DNA of 64,000 bases from Paenibacillus nanensis (GCF_003583765.1 NZ_QXQA01000005.1:248001-312000); one strand, 5' to 3'; shown: positions 16,139 to 25,262, counted from the first letter of the stretch. Program-made: numbers and translations. Notes: generated by a model not told the origin, from the letters alone.

Positions 16139-17118
16139 AGCGCCTTCCTTCCTTTCCTAGCGATATACACAAAAAACGGCACCCCGATAATGGCGGTCAT
16201 TACGCCTACCGGCACTTCCTTCGGCATGGCGATGTATCTTGAGCCGAGATCGGCCGCGACCAACAGCAGCGCTCCCAGCACCGCGCTGTAAGGCAAGATC
16301 CAGCGGTAATCGTTGCCGACCAAGTGCCGGACAATGTGTGGAATAATGATGCCAACGAACGCGATCGGTCCCGCTGCGGCGACCGAACCGCCGGCAAGCA
16401 AAATAACGGCAGCCGCAGAGATCATCCTCATATAGACGATTTTCTGTCCCAAGCCTTGGGCGATTTCATCTCCCATCGACAGCACGTTCAATTGACGGGA
16501 AAGCAGGAGGGCAATAACCATCCCGGCCGCCATATACGGCCAGACGGCAGCCAGCTGAGCCATATCCCGCCCTGCGACGGAGCCGACCAGCCATATAAGC
16601 ACCTGATCGAACATTTTACCGTCCGAAAGCATTAAGCCTTGCGTTAAGGAATGGAAAAATGCGGCCATCGAAGCGCCAGCAAGCGTAATCTTGACGGGCG
16701 TCATGCCGTCTCTGCCCATGCTGCCCAGCAGAAACACGATCCCTCCGCTGACTGCCGCTCCGATAAGCGCGATCCAAGTGAAGGACTGCAGCCCGCTTAC
16801 GCCAAGCCAGCCCGCCGCCATCACGATAAAAAAAGCGGCTCCGGCGTTGACGCCAAGCGTGCTGGGCGAAGCGATCGGATTGCGTGTAATGACCTGCATA
16901 ACGGCGCCGGCCACGGCAAGACTTCCGCCTACAGCCGCCGCGATTAGCGCCCGAGGCAGTCTGGCCGTACGTATAATAAGGTGCTCGTTTCCTCCATTAA
17001 AGGCGACAAACGAATCCCACACGGTGGAAATGGGGATATCCGTTACTCCAAAAGTGATGCTTCCCATCATGGCGGCCGCCAAGGCCAATAAGGAAACGAT
17101 TAACCCGAATAGACGCAT
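16135..17118 (-). CDS. FecCD-family iron-siderophore ABC permease, first subunit
   Basis: The 327-residue membrane protein shows RLPRALIAAAVGGSLAVAGAVMQVITRNPIASPSTLG, the GIIIPHIVRHLVGND coupling segment and the terminal VPVGVMTAIIGVPFFVYI. This is the classic BtuC/FecCD layout of about ten membrane helices. It starts at ATG 17118, downstream of a TTGACA-17-TAAAAT promoter and a Fur-like box, so iron should repress it. It shares 4 nt with the next permease. Confidence 0.9.
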   Translation of the reverse strand: MRLFGLIVSLLALAAAMMGSITFGVTDIPISTVWDSFVAFNGGNEHLIIRTARLPRALIAAAVGGSLAVAGAVMQVITRNPIASPSTLGVNAGAAFFIVMAAGWLGVSGLQSFTWIALIGAAVSGGIVFLLGSMGRDGMTPVKITLAGASMAAFFHSLTQGLMLSDGKMFDQVLIWLVGSVAGRDMAQLAAVWPYMAAGMVIALLLSRQLNVLSMGDEIAQGLGQKIVYMRMISAAAVILLAGGSVAAAGPIAFVGIIIPHIVRHLVGNDYRWILPYSAVLGALLLVAADLGSRYIAMPKEVPVGVMTAIIGVPFFVYIARKGRKAL

Positions 17119-17165
17119 AATGATTCCACTTTCTGCTGATTAGAATGTTGTTCATGTTCATTAGC

Positions 17166-17194
17166 ATTTTAGGGGAAGGCTTTCCTTCTGTCAA
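17166..17194 (-). promoter_or_regulatory. Promoter of the siderophore permease operon
   Basis: TTGACA (17194-17189), 17 bp, TAAAAT (17171-17166) on the minus strand. The Fur-like box 17201-17215 lies just upstream of the -35. Confidence 0.8.
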
Positions 17195-17200
17195 CGAACT

Positions 17201-17215
17201 TGATAATCGTTCTCA
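17201..17215. promoter_or_regulatory. Fur-box-like operator (permease side)
   Basis: TGATAATCGTTCTCA matches 13 of 15 positions of the Bacillus 7-1-7 Fur box TGATAATNATTATCA. It is adjacent to the permease promoter. Confidence 0.65.
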
Positions 17216-17222
17216 TTTTTTA

Positions 17223-17251
17223 TTGACAAAGCTCCCTTTATTCTTTATAGT
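17223..17251 (+). promoter_or_regulatory. Promoter of the siderophore-binding lipoprotein gene
   Basis: TTGACA (17223-17228), 17 bp, TATAGT (17246-17251). The perfect Fur box begins 15 nt downstream, at the expected transcription start. Confidence 0.85.
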
Positions 17252-17265
17252 TTGATCTCAGGCAG

Positions 17266-17280
17266 TGATAATCATTATCA
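17266..17280. promoter_or_regulatory. Perfect Fur box
   Basis: TGATAATCATTATCA is a perfect 7-1-7 palindrome identical to the Bacillus Fur consensus. It covers the start region of the lipoprotein transcript. Confidence 0.9.
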
Positions 17281-17314
17281 GCAATTGAAAAGACCCAAGG
17301 GGGATACTTACAAG

Positions 17315-18340
17315 ATGAGAAATTCGGGTATGAAAAAGAAGTCTGGATTATGGTGGAGTTCGCTTGTCGTCATCATGGTCCTGGTGCTGGCGGGATGCGG
17401 CGCAAATAACGCTCAGAATAACGCAGGCAATGCCGGGAATACGGCGGAAAACGGCAATGCCGCAGCAAACAACGGCAGCGCGTCCGGTCAATCTTACGAG
17501 GTTGTTCATGCGATGGGAACGGAAACGATTGAAGGAACGCCGCAGAAGGTTGTCATTCTGACGAACGAAGGAACCGAGGCGCTGCTTGCGCTTGGCGTGA
17601 AGCCGGTCGGCGCGGTTAAATCGTGGACGGGGGATCCTTGGTACGAGCATATTAAAGCCGATATGGAAGGCGTTACGGTTGTCGGCGAAGAAAGCCAGCC
17701 GAATATCGACCTGATCGCAAGCCTTGAGCCGGATTTGATTATCGGCAACAAAATGCGTCAAGAAAAAGTGTACGAGCAATTAAAAGCGATCGCGCCTACG
17801 GTGTTCGCTGAGGATCTTCGCGGCGAATGGCAAACAAACTTTACGCTGTACGCGACGGCGCTGAACAAAAAAGCCGAAGGCGAAGCTCTTCTTGCCGCTT
17901 TCGACGAGCGCATCCAGGACTTTAAGTCGAAAGCCGGAGACAAATTGAACGAGACGGTTTCCGTCGTCCGCTTTATGGCCGGCAAAACGCGTGTTTATCA
18001 TACCAACACCTTCTCCGGTATTATATTTGAGAAGATCGGGCTTGCCCGCAATGAAATGACGAAAAACGCGAAGGACGCCTTCGTTGACGAAATTACGAAG
18101 GAGCGCCTGCCGGAAGCGGATGCGGACCGCATCTTCTACTTTACGTACGAGACAGGGGACGGCGGAGCGAGCCAAACGGAGCAAGAATGGACGAACGATC
18201 CGCTATGGAAAAACCTCGGAGCAGTGAAGAGCGGCCAAGTGTACAAAGTGGACGACGCGATCTGGAACACGGCCGGCGGCATTAAAGCGGCTAACCTGAT
18301 GCTGGATGAGCTTTACGATATTTATGGCCTGCAGAAGTAA
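17315..18340 (+). CDS. Iron-siderophore ABC substrate-binding lipoprotein
   Basis: The 341-residue protein has a Lys-rich start, a hydrophobic stretch and lipobox VLAGC, then a long Asn/Ala/Gly-rich linker (about residues 33-62). The body is the helical-backbone periplasmic binding fold (FhuD/FecB type): QKVVILTNEGTEALLALGVKPVGAV and NIDLIASLEPDLIIGNKMRQEKVYEQLKAIAPTVF. ATG 17315 is chosen for its spacing to AAGGGGGA. It is divergent from the two FecCD permeases and shares an iron-controlled region with them, so these three genes form one uptake system. The siderophore type cannot be read from the sequence. Confidence 0.9.
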   Translation: MRNSGMKKKSGLWWSSLVVIMVLVLAGCGANNAQNNAGNAGNTAENGNAAANNGSASGQSYEVVHAMGTETIEGTPQKVVILTNEGTEALLALGVKPVGAVKSWTGDPWYEHIKADMEGVTVVGEESQPNIDLIASLEPDLIIGNKMRQEKVYEQLKAIAPTVFAEDLRGEWQTNFTLYATALNKKAEGEALLAAFDERIQDFKSKAGDKLNETVSVVRFMAGKTRVYHTNTFSGIIFEKIGLARNEMTKNAKDAFVDEITKERLPEADADRIFYFTYETGDGGASQTEQEWTNDPLWKNLGAVKSGQVYKVDDAIWNTAGGIKAANLMLDELYDIYGLQK

Positions 18341-18353
18341 TCTCTTCATTAAA

Positions 18354-18397
18354 TAAAAGGCAGTCCCTTCATCGAATATGAAGGGACTGCCTTTTTC
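18354..18397. terminator. Bidirectional terminator
   Basis: A 15-bp perfect stem AGGCAGTCCCTTCAT/ATGAAGGGACTGCCT (18358-18372, 18378-18392), flanked by AAAA on the left and TTTTT on the right. It ends both the lipoprotein gene and the convergent sugar permease operon. Confidence 0.9.
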
Positions 18398-18415
18398 ATG
18401 CTGCGCAAACGAGAT

Positions 18416-19300
18416 TTAACCTTTGACCGAGCCTGCAGCGATGCCTTCGACAATGCGGTCGCTCAGGAACAGGAAGGCGATCAGGATCGGCAGAATGCTG
18501 ATCATCAACGTCGCGCCGATCGCCCCCCAATCCGTCGTATACTGGCCGATGAAGTTCTGCACGCCGACCGTTAAAGTTTTCAGCGTATCCGAACTAATGA
18601 AGGTGTTGACGAAAATAAATTCGTTCCAATTATAGATGATGTTAATAATCGCCGTTGTCGCCAATACGGAGCTCGTCATCGGGAATACGATCCGGAAGAA
18701 CATCCGATTCACCGAGCAGCCGTCGATGACCGACGCTTCCTCCACTTCCTTCGGCAGCGCGTAATAGAAGCCGAGCAGGATCATGATCGTAATCGGCATA
18801 TTGAACGCCACGTACGTCAAGATCAGAGACAGCGGATTGTCGATCAGATGCACCTTATTGAACATGCTGAACAGCGGGATCAGCGTGGAGTGAACCGGAA
18901 TCATCATCGCTAACATGAACAAACCGAGCACCAGCGAGCTGGCCTTCCACTTCATCCTTGTGATCGCGAAGGTCACGAGGCTGGCGATAACAACGGTTAG
19001 CGCCGTTGCCGCGAGCGTAATCCATACGCTGTTCAAAAAATAAACGCCGATATTTCCCGCTTCCCACACTTTGGTGTAGTTTTCCCACTTCGGATCTGTC
19101 GGAAGCGACAGAGGAGGCAGGTTAAACACTTCCTGGTTGTTCTTCAGCGAGAAGAACAGAAGCCATACAAGCGGGAATAGTTGAAACACCGCTACGGCGA
19201 TTAGTACAACATATAGCAAGATATATCCGAGCTTTAAAGCGGTGCTTTTACCGGAGCCTGCTTTTCCATTATGCATCTGCGATGCGGATACGGACATCAT
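18416..19300 (-). CDS. Sugar ABC transporter permease (MalG/CUT1 type)
   Basis: The 294-residue protein has six membrane helices and the coupling motif EVEEASVIDGCSVNRMFFRIVFP near residue 195. The C-terminus SDRIVEGIAAGSVKG is typical of MalG-like CUT1 permeases. ATG 19300 follows GAAGGAGG at a long 12 nt. It is the last gene of a minus-strand locus ordered kinase, regulator, binding protein, permease, permease. No ATPase gene accompanies it; CUT1 systems of Bacilli generally share an MsmX-type ATPase. Confidence 0.9.
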   Translation of the reverse strand: MMSVSASQMHNGKAGSGKSTALKLGYILLYVVLIAVAVFQLFPLVWLLFFSLKNNQEVFNLPPLSLPTDPKWENYTKVWEAGNIGVYFLNSVWITLAATALTVVIASLVTFAITRMKWKASSLVLGLFMLAMMIPVHSTLIPLFSMFNKVHLIDNPLSLILTYVAFNMPITIMILLGFYYALPKEVEEASVIDGCSVNRMFFRIVFPMTSSVLATTAIINIIYNWNEFIFVNTFISSDTLKTLTVGVQNFIGQYTTDWGAIGATLMISILPILIAFLFLSDRIVEGIAAGSVKG

Positions 19301-19323
19301 ATTCGTGTCGTCCCTCCTTCAGC

Positions 19324-20205
19324 TTACGAGTATTGGATCGTGTCTTTTGTTGCGGTAAGTTTGCGGATAATCCAAGTCGCGACCAAACAAATGAGCAGCA
19401 GGAAGAAGCCGATCGCGCTGCCGTAGCCGAAATCATAGGATTTAAACGCTTCTTTATACATATAAGATGCCATTACTTCGCTCGCGCCGTTAGGACCGCC
19501 GTTGGTCATGACATAAATCAAGTCGAAATATTTCAAGGAACCGACGACCGCAAGGACGATCGTAACCTTGATCACCTCCATCGCCAGCGGAAGCTTGATC
19601 TTCCAAGCGATTTGAAGGGCGTTTGCGCCGTCGATTTTCGCCGCTTCCTCCAAGGAAGCCGGGATGTTCTTAAGCGCAGCGTAGTAGATCAAAATATAAA
19701 AGCCCGCATATTGCCACAGGATCGGAATAAATATCGCGAATAGGACGAGATTCGGATCTGCAAGCCATTCGGGAGTATTTTCAACGCCAAAGGATTCCAA
19801 TACGCTATTCAATATACCGTTTGTAGGATGGTAAATTCGGAGCCATAGTTGCGCGATCGCAACAGACGATAGCAGCATTGGGATTAGATAAATTTTACGG
19901 AATAAATTCGCTCCTTTAATTTTCGAGGCCAGAACCATTGCAACCGCCAAGTAAATAATTAAGCTTAATGCTGAAAATATGGCCAGCAGCAGAGCATGCC
20001 ATGCGCTGCTCCAAAACGCCGAGTCTTTCAAAAGCGCAGCATAGTTTTCAAAACCAACAAAATCCGGACTGCCGATTCCGTTCCATTCCGTCAAGCCGTA
20101 ATAGCCTGTAAGTATAATGGGAATATAGACAACGGCCAATATGAGAAGCAAAGCCGGCAATACGTAAAGCGCAATTATTTTTTTGTTCGACATCACCTTG
20201 TCCAC
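19324..20205 (-). CDS. Sugar ABC transporter permease (MalF/CUT1 type)
   Basis: The 293-residue membrane protein has the MalF-like layout: an N-terminal helix, the SLEEAAKIDGANALQIAWKIKLPLA coupling loop, and YLIYVMTNGGPNGASEVMASYMYKEAF near the end. I place the start at GTG 20205 because AGAGGAG lies 10 nt upstream; ATG 20193 has no well-spaced RBS. It is separated from the next permease by 23 nt and pairs with it to form the channel. Confidence 0.85.
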   Translation of the reverse strand: MDKVMSNKKIIALYVLPALLLILAVVYIPIILTGYYGLTEWNGIGSPDFVGFENYAALLKDSAFWSSAWHALLLAIFSALSLIIYLAVAMVLASKIKGANLFRKIYLIPMLLSSVAIAQLWLRIYHPTNGILNSVLESFGVENTPEWLADPNLVLFAIFIPILWQYAGFYILIYYAALKNIPASLEEAAKIDGANALQIAWKIKLPLAMEVIKVTIVLAVVGSLKYFDLIYVMTNGGPNGASEVMASYMYKEAFKSYDFGYGSAIGFFLLLICLVATWIIRKLTATKDTIQYS

Positions 20206-20294
20206 TTCATCAGGGCTCCTCTCTCTTACGCGGTAGAAATCAGGCTTACCCGGCATTAAAGCCAAGTAAGCCGAACTTCTTCCCTTCTCTCTCT

Positions 20295-21623
20295 TTATTT
20301 GCCTGCTTTAATGGCAGCGTCATGTTCTTTTGCGAAGCTGTCCGGAGTGGAAGCTTTGCCGAACAACGATTGGATTTGGTTCAGGTGCGTTTCTGCAGCG
20401 TCCGCTTTCATTTGAACATCTGCGAACAGCGTGATGCTGCTTGCTTTGTTCATTTCGGTGAACAGGTCGATATACAATTGCGGCAGTTCGATCGCCGAAG
20501 TATCCACTTTTGTTGCAGGGATGACGCCTGCGCCTGTTACAGACTGTTCTCCCCATTTCGTTACAAAGTATTCAACGAATTTTTTCGCTTCGTCTTTTAC
20601 TTTTGAGTTTTCGCTAACGAACAAGCCAACGCCCGGTCCGCCTACCCAGCTGTCGATGTTTCCTTTGCCGCCGTCAACGGTAGGGAACTTGAAGAATCCT
20701 ACGCTGTCGCGGAATTCTTGCGGAATGTCTTCGTTCGTCGTCCAGTTCGGCAGCTCCCAAGTACCCATCAGATACATTGCCGCATTGCCGTTAATGAACT
20801 CGGATTTTGCTTCTTCGTTGGATAGGCCGTTGAAGCCTTTCACGAATGCGTTGCCGTCTACAAGAGCTTGCACTTCTTGAGCGGCTTGTACCAGTCCGGC
20901 GTCCGTGAAGGAAGCCTCGCCTTTGATGGCTTTAGCCAGCGTGTCTTGGCCGGCGATACGGTCTGCCAGGTACATGTACCAGAGCGAGCCCGTCCAGCGG
21001 TCTTTATTGCCAAGGGCGATCGGCGCTACGCCGTTATCAGAGAGCGTTTTCACAACCGTCTTGAATTGATCGTACGTTTGCGGAATTTCCAGGTTGAATT
21101 TTTCGAAGATCGCCTTGTTGTAGTAGACAGGAGCGATATTGAATTCCAGCGGCAGCGCGTACGTCTTGCCGTTCATCGCGTAAGCTTCCGTCGTGCCTGC
21201 CACAAACTTCCCGTTCAGCTCGCCGCTCAGAAGATCGTCAACCGGCGTGAACAGGTTGCCTTCCACATAAGGCTGCATGAAGCCAGCCGCCCAAGTTACG
21301 CCTACGTCAGGCAATTGATTCGAAGCCGAAAGGACCTTCAGTTTATTTTTATACTGTTCGTTATCCAGCACTTCTTGCTTGATGGTTACGTTCGGATTTT
21401 CATTCTGATAGTCGCTAATGATTTGGTTTACGATTTTGTTCTGACCTGCGGATACGCCTTCCGGCCACAGGTGCATGAAGTTAACCGTCACCTTGTTACC
21501 GCTTTCATTCGCGCCGTCATTAGCCGCGCCTTCGTTCGCGTTGCCCCCGTTGTTACCGCAGCCGGCAACCGCGAATGCAAGGCTTGCTGTCAGCAATAAT
21601 GTTGTCCATTTTTTCTTGAACAC
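20295..21623 (-). CDS. Sugar ABC substrate-binding lipoprotein (CUT1)
   Basis: The 442-residue protein has signal FKKKWTTLLLTASLAFAVAGC with a lipobox at AVAGC, then an Asn/Gly linker. The body is a family-1 sugar-binding protein (VNFMHLWPEGVSAG, YYNKAIFEKFNLEIPQTYDQF, GNAAMYLMGTWELPNW). The start is GTG 21623, after AAAAGGGGATG at 8 nt. A cre-like sequence overlaps this start region. It precedes the two permeases and follows its two-component genes, so the signal sensed is probably the sugar or its polymer. Confidence 0.9.
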   Translation of the reverse strand: MFKKKWTTLLLTASLAFAVAGCGNNGGNANEGAANDGANESGNKVTVNFMHLWPEGVSAGQNKIVNQIISDYQNENPNVTIKQEVLDNEQYKNKLKVLSASNQLPDVGVTWAAGFMQPYVEGNLFTPVDDLLSGELNGKFVAGTTEAYAMNGKTYALPLEFNIAPVYYNKAIFEKFNLEIPQTYDQFKTVVKTLSDNGVAPIALGNKDRWTGSLWYMYLADRIAGQDTLAKAIKGEASFTDAGLVQAAQEVQALVDGNAFVKGFNGLSNEEAKSEFINGNAAMYLMGTWELPNWTTNEDIPQEFRDSVGFFKFPTVDGGKGNIDSWVGGPGVGLFVSENSKVKDEAKKFVEYFVTKWGEQSVTGAGVIPATKVDTSAIELPQLYIDLFTEMNKASSITLFADVQMKADAAETHLNQIQSLFGKASTPDSFAKEHDAAIKAGK

Positions 21624-21631
21624 GTTTTCAT
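21616..21631. promoter_or_regulatory. Candidate CcpA cre site overlapping a start codon
   Basis: On the minus strand ATGAAAACGTGTTCAA agrees with WTGNAANCGNWWNCAW except for one base. It overlaps the GTG start of the sugar-binding lipoprotein, where bound CcpA would block elongation. Confidence 0.4.
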
Positions 21632-21734
21632 CCCCTTTTCTGCTGATGTGTCTTGGAGTCTCTCCTGCACACTCCTATTGTAGCAACGAGCCTCTCACGC
21701 GATAAGGTCATGCAGATTGGGAATAGTTCTATTT

Positions 21735-22523
21735 TTATTGGATCGTTTCTTCGGAAGCCGAGACGCTTTTCCGGTATTGCCCTGGACTGGTGCCCTCCAG
21801 GGAACGAAACACTTTTACAAAATATTTGTCGGTTTGATAGCCCACGCGTTCCGCTATTTCCGCTACGGACAGACGCGTCCCCGACAGCAGCTCTTTGGCT
21901 CGTTGAATTCGGCGCCGCGTCACATATTCGGTAAAGGTTAAACCGGTCTGCTCCTTGAACAAGACACTGAAATAGCTTGCGTTCATGTGAAGAAAATCCG
22001 CCACTTCCTTCATGGATAAAGGCTCCTCGAGGTGATCATCCAAATATTTGATGGCTTCCTGAACCGGAGGACTATACCGATTATCCTGACCGGCTGATTC
22101 CAGCAGCTTCCTGTCCACAAGCTTCTCCATACGCTCGATCCTGCTCTGCTCTTCCTCACGCTTCAAGGCTAGTTCAACCGCTTGAACTAGCTTTAATTTA
22201 TCCAGCGGCTTTAGCAAATATTCGACAACCCCGAACTGCAGCGCCTTTTGCGCATAGTCGAATTCCGGATGGCCGGATATAATAATCGTGACCGGGGGAT
22301 GGGGCAGACGGCTAATGCGTTCCACCAATTCCAATCCTCCGATTTCCGGCATTCGGATATCCGTAACAAGCAAGTTGGCTTCGTTCTCCTTCAGCCATTC
22401 AAGCGCCTCCACCCCGCTCGTCGCTGTCGCAATGCGATGCTTTCCGTTCGACCATGCTTCCAGCGCTTTGCGGACGCCTTCTCTTGTTCTTGGCTCATCG
22501 TCCACAACCAATATCGTCTTCAA
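21735..22523 (-). CDS. Response regulator, YesN/AraC type (short form)
   Basis: The 262-residue protein has a receiver domain (ILVVDDEP, phospho-acceptor Asp in LLVTDIRMPE, Lys in EYLLKPLDK) followed directly by an AraC/XylS double helix-turn-helix (EPLSMKEVADFLHMNASYFSVLFKEQTG, and VAEIAERVGYQTDKYFVKVFRSLEGTSPGQYRK). It lacks the long middle region of most YesN proteins. The start is TTG 22523, one base after the kinase stop, preceded by GGAGAACG; the longer frame would overlap the kinase. It likely activates the adjoining sugar-transport genes when phosphorylated. Confidence 0.9.
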   Translation of the reverse strand: MKTILVVDDEPRTREGVRKALEAWSNGKHRIATATSGVEALEWLKENEANLLVTDIRMPEIGGLELVERISRLPHPPVTIIISGHPEFDYAQKALQFGVVEYLLKPLDKLKLVQAVELALKREEEQSRIERMEKLVDRKLLESAGQDNRYSPPVQEAIKYLDDHLEEPLSMKEVADFLHMNASYFSVLFKEQTGLTFTEYVTRRRIQRAKELLSGTRLSVAEIAERVGYQTDKYFVKVFRSLEGTSPGQYRKSVSASEETIQ

Positions 22524-22524
22524 C

Positions 22525-24285
22525 CTACGTTCTCCTCTCCAGCTCGTCCGGTATTTCAAAAGCCATCGTCGTTCCTTTTCCCGCCTCGCTCCGAATGATC
22601 AATCCTGTATCGGAATCGTAATAGAGGTGCAGCCTTTTTTCGACGTTAGCTAATCCGACGCCTTTGCCTTTTTCCGATTCGCTTTGTCCCCTCTCCAGGG
22701 CTTCAAGCAATGTTTTAAGCTTCTCATCCGACATGCCCGGACCGTCATCGGATACTTCAATGCGCGTATATCCCGGTTTCTCGGACGGTTTAACCTTCAC
22801 GATAACGGTTCCGTGCCCGACCCGCTGCTCCACCCCGTGCAAAATCGCGTTCTCCACAAGCGGCTGAACAAGCAGCTTCGGAATCGGCACCTTGCGGCTT
22901 GCTTCATCGGCATCAATTCGCCATGACAATCGATCAAGCATGCGCATCTCCATAATCTTCAGGTAGCGTTCCGCATGATCCATTTCATCGCCGACGGTGA
23001 CCCATTCATCCTCATCCGGCCTGCTGATCACATACCGGAATAATCCCGACATCGCGACCACTATATGAGCCAGCTCTTCGTCGCCTTTTTCATCAAGCGC
23101 CCAATAAAAAGCTTCCAGCGTATTGAACAAAAAATGCGGATTGATCTGCGCCTGCAGCGCTTTAAGCTCCGTGCGGCTTTGAATGATTTCCTTCTGGTAC
23201 ACCACTTCGATCAGTTCGTTCAGCGATATAACCATCTGATTGTAAGTATTGCCCAGCTCATTAATCTCCATCGTCGCCGTTTGGATCGGAATCGGCTTCA
23301 GCGTCCCGAACCTTGCGCCGCGCATCGCTTTGATCAGGTTCAAAATCGGACGCGTAATCATCGTCGACAAAATAAAGGTGAGAATCAGGAACAGCACGCC
23401 TCCTACCATCACCGATACGATGATCGCGGTTCGCAGCACCGTGATCCCTTCCATAACGGAAGCCACGGGCGTCAAAATAATAATTTTCCAGCCCGTTCTT
23501 TCGGATAACCGTTCAACGACGAAATACTCATCGTCATTTAACGTTAAGGTCTCGTCCGAATTTTCACCGATGCGGGCCGCAATATTTTGCTCATCCTGAA
23601 AGTCCGAAACGATGATCCGGCCCTGCTCGTCGAGGAGTCCCAACGATTCCCGCAAGTTGATGTCAGCGCTTGCATTTGCAGCCGCATCCGTGAGCCCAAA
23701 GTAGCTTTTGTCGATCTGCACCATCAAATATCCCGCATGCGCGAAAGAGCGGTCAATGAGACGGACATGCCGCATCGCGATGACGACATCCGGAAAGTCC
23801 GGATCCATGCCGAGAAAAACGATATCGCCTCTTGCAAGATCTGCCTTAAAGATCCAATCGGGCCGAACGCGGTTAATGAGGCTGACATTCGTTAGAGGCA
23901 GCACCCGCTGGTAATCGGTGGTGTATAATTCGAGAGACCGAATCCCTGTCCCGTAAGCCTCCTGCTTGCGCACATCCTGCTGCAAAAGCTGCCTTTCCGG
24001 GAAGGTGATCTCATCGCCGTCCAGCATGCGCGTCAGCATCGTTTGCACCGATGCGCTGGTCGCAATCTGCGCTGTGAGCGTGTCAATTCCTCTGAGCAGC
24101 ACATCCAGCTGACCGGAAGCCTGCACCGCCGTCTGCTGAATATGCTTCTCCGCGTTATTGCGGAGCATAGCGGCCACCTTGTCATAAGCGTATAACCCCA
24201 CCGAAGTAAGCACCATGACCATAATAAGCATAAATCCGATAAAAATTTGATTGCGGAGCGTATTCATATTGCCCCAACGATTCAA
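22525..24285 (-). CDS. Sensor histidine kinase, YesM family
   Basis: This 586-residue membrane protein has one N-terminal helix, an extracellular region of about 270 residues (dCache-like), a second helix and HAMP linker (TRPILNLIKAM). The His_kinase region QINPHFLFNTLEAFYW carries the phospho-acceptor His, followed by an ATPase domain (QPLVENAILHG, DDGPGMSD, GKGVGLANV). It starts best at TTG 24285, 8 nt after GGGAGG; GTG 24294 overlaps that RBS. It is coupled to the response regulator gene. It should sense an extracellular sugar or a loaded binding protein. Confidence 0.9.
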   Translation of the reverse strand: MNRWGNMNTLRNQIFIGFMLIMVMVLTSVGLYAYDKVAAMLRNNAEKHIQQTAVQASGQLDVLLRGIDTLTAQIATSASVQTMLTRMLDGDEITFPERQLLQQDVRKQEAYGTGIRSLELYTTDYQRVLPLTNVSLINRVRPDWIFKADLARGDIVFLGMDPDFPDVVIAMRHVRLIDRSFAHAGYLMVQIDKSYFGLTDAAANASADINLRESLGLLDEQGRIIVSDFQDEQNIAARIGENSDETLTLNDDEYFVVERLSERTGWKIIILTPVASVMEGITVLRTAIIVSVMVGGVLFLILTFILSTMITRPILNLIKAMRGARFGTLKPIPIQTATMEINELGNTYNQMVISLNELIEVVYQKEIIQSRTELKALQAQINPHFLFNTLEAFYWALDEKGDEELAHIVVAMSGLFRYVISRPDEDEWVTVGDEMDHAERYLKIMEMRMLDRLSWRIDADEASRKVPIPKLLVQPLVENAILHGVEQRVGHGTVIVKVKPSEKPGYTRIEVSDDGPGMSDEKLKTLLEALERGQSESEKGKGVGLANVEKRLHLYYDSDTGLIIRSEAGKGTTMAFEIPDELERRT

Positions 24286-24358
24286 CTTCTGCACCTCCCG
24301 TCCATGCTAGCCATTACTATACACAAAAATCGACACAAAAATAAATACCCCCTGCAAA

Positions 24359-24400
24359 CAAAAAAACAGCCCCTCCCCCCATTTCGGAGGGCGGCGGCTG
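24359..24400 (-). terminator. Terminator after the Tat/amine oxidase operon
   Basis: ACAGCC/GGCTGT outer stem (24400-24395 with 24370-24365) with inner CCTCC/GGAGG, followed by seven T residues on the minus strand. It separates tatA from the kinase gene. Confidence 0.75.
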
Positions 24401-24432
24401 TATCGGTTGCGGATGATGACGCCAGCTTCGAA

Positions 24433-24630
24433 TCAGCTTTGTTTGGCCGTTTCTTGTTTTTCGATCACGTCTTCCTTCGTATCGGATACAAGCTCCTTCG
24501 CAGAGGATTTGAACTCATGAAGCGTCCGTCCAACCGCTCTCCCGAGCTCAGGCAGCTTTGAAGGACCGAATATGATGAGCACGACAACCAATATCATAAG
24601 CAACCCAGGAAACCCAATGTTTTGCAGCAT
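24433..24630 (-). CDS. tatA: Twin-arginine translocase subunit TatA
   Basis: The 65-residue protein has the complete TatA pattern: a short N-terminal membrane helix ([26 protein letters not shown]), the [12 protein letters not shown] hinge and an amphipathic helix ([15 protein letters not shown]), then an acidic tail. TatA forms the pore of the Tat pathway, which exports folded proteins. ATG 24630 has better spacing to the GGGG-type RBS than ATG 24636. It is third in an operon after the Tat-signal amine oxidase and RidA genes; tatC is divergent. The closest known arrangement is the substrate-specific TatAdCd of Bacillus subtilis beside its substrate PhoD. Confidence 0.95.
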   Translation of the reverse strand: MLQNIGFPGLLMILVVVLIIFGPSKLPELGRAVGRTLHEFKSSAKELVSDTKEDVIEKQETAKQS

Positions 24631-24674
24631 AAACATACATCCCCTTTCGTTTTTTGGAAATTATCGGCCGTGCA

Positions 24675-25229
24675 TCAATCCTGATTGTGACCTTTTGGAT
24701 AAGCGGCAACTGCCTCGATTTCAATAAGCCAGTCTGCATTGACGAGACCCGCCACCCCGACGGTCGAACGGGCCGGCTTAACCGGATTCGCTTTCGTATT
24801 GAAAAATTTCGCGTACGCGTTAAACCAGCCCGTATAATCGAACTTGCCCTCCAAAGCCGCGTCCGGTGTCACGTATACGCGAAGATAGATTACATCCTTC
24901 AGCGACAGCCCCTGCTCCTTCAACTGCTTTTCGATGTTCAGCAAGATCCCCTCGGCTTGCTTCTCGGTGTTGCCATAGCGCTCGTACACCGTCTTGCCGT
25001 CCTTATTGAGCAGCGGCGGAACCGTACCGCTCGTCATAAAGGTGGCCACCCCTTCCGGCACCGCAACCGCGCTGGCGATGGAAGAGCTGGGGCTGCCGTA
25101 AAATTCCGGCTCGTGGACCGGCGTTAGAGGCAGTTTGTTCGGCGTCGCGGCCGCGTAGACGGAGACCCCGACAAAGCAGGACACAAGCGCAGTAAAAATC
25201 ACGACTTTAATATTTCGATTCAATCCCAT
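24675..25229 (-). CDS. Exported RidA/YjgF-family enamine/imine deaminase
   Basis: RidA proteins hydrolyse reactive enamine/imine products of amino-acid enzymes to keto acids and ammonia. This 184-residue protein is a RidA domain behind an N-terminal hydrophobic segment (VVIFTALVSCFVGVSVYA) with a plausible signal peptidase site after VYA. The key Arg in KPARSTVGVAGL and Glu in LIEIEAVA are kept, so it should be active. RidA proteins are normally about 130 residues and cytoplasmic, so export is unusual. It lies 33 nt downstream of the amine oxidase gene, whose product releases imines, and upstream of tatA. The signal lacks twin arginines, so the Sec route is likely. Confidence 0.85.
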   Translation of the reverse strand: MGLNRNIKVVIFTALVSCFVGVSVYAAATPNKLPLTPVHEPEFYGSPSSSIASAVAVPEGVATFMTSGTVPPLLNKDGKTVYERYGNTEKQAEGILLNIEKQLKEQGLSLKDVIYLRVYVTPDAALEGKFDYTGWFNAYAKFFNTKANPVKPARSTVGVAGLVNADWLIEIEAVAAYPKGHNQD

Positions 25230-25262
25230 TGGTTCACGACCTTTCATTTAGATGAATAAGTG

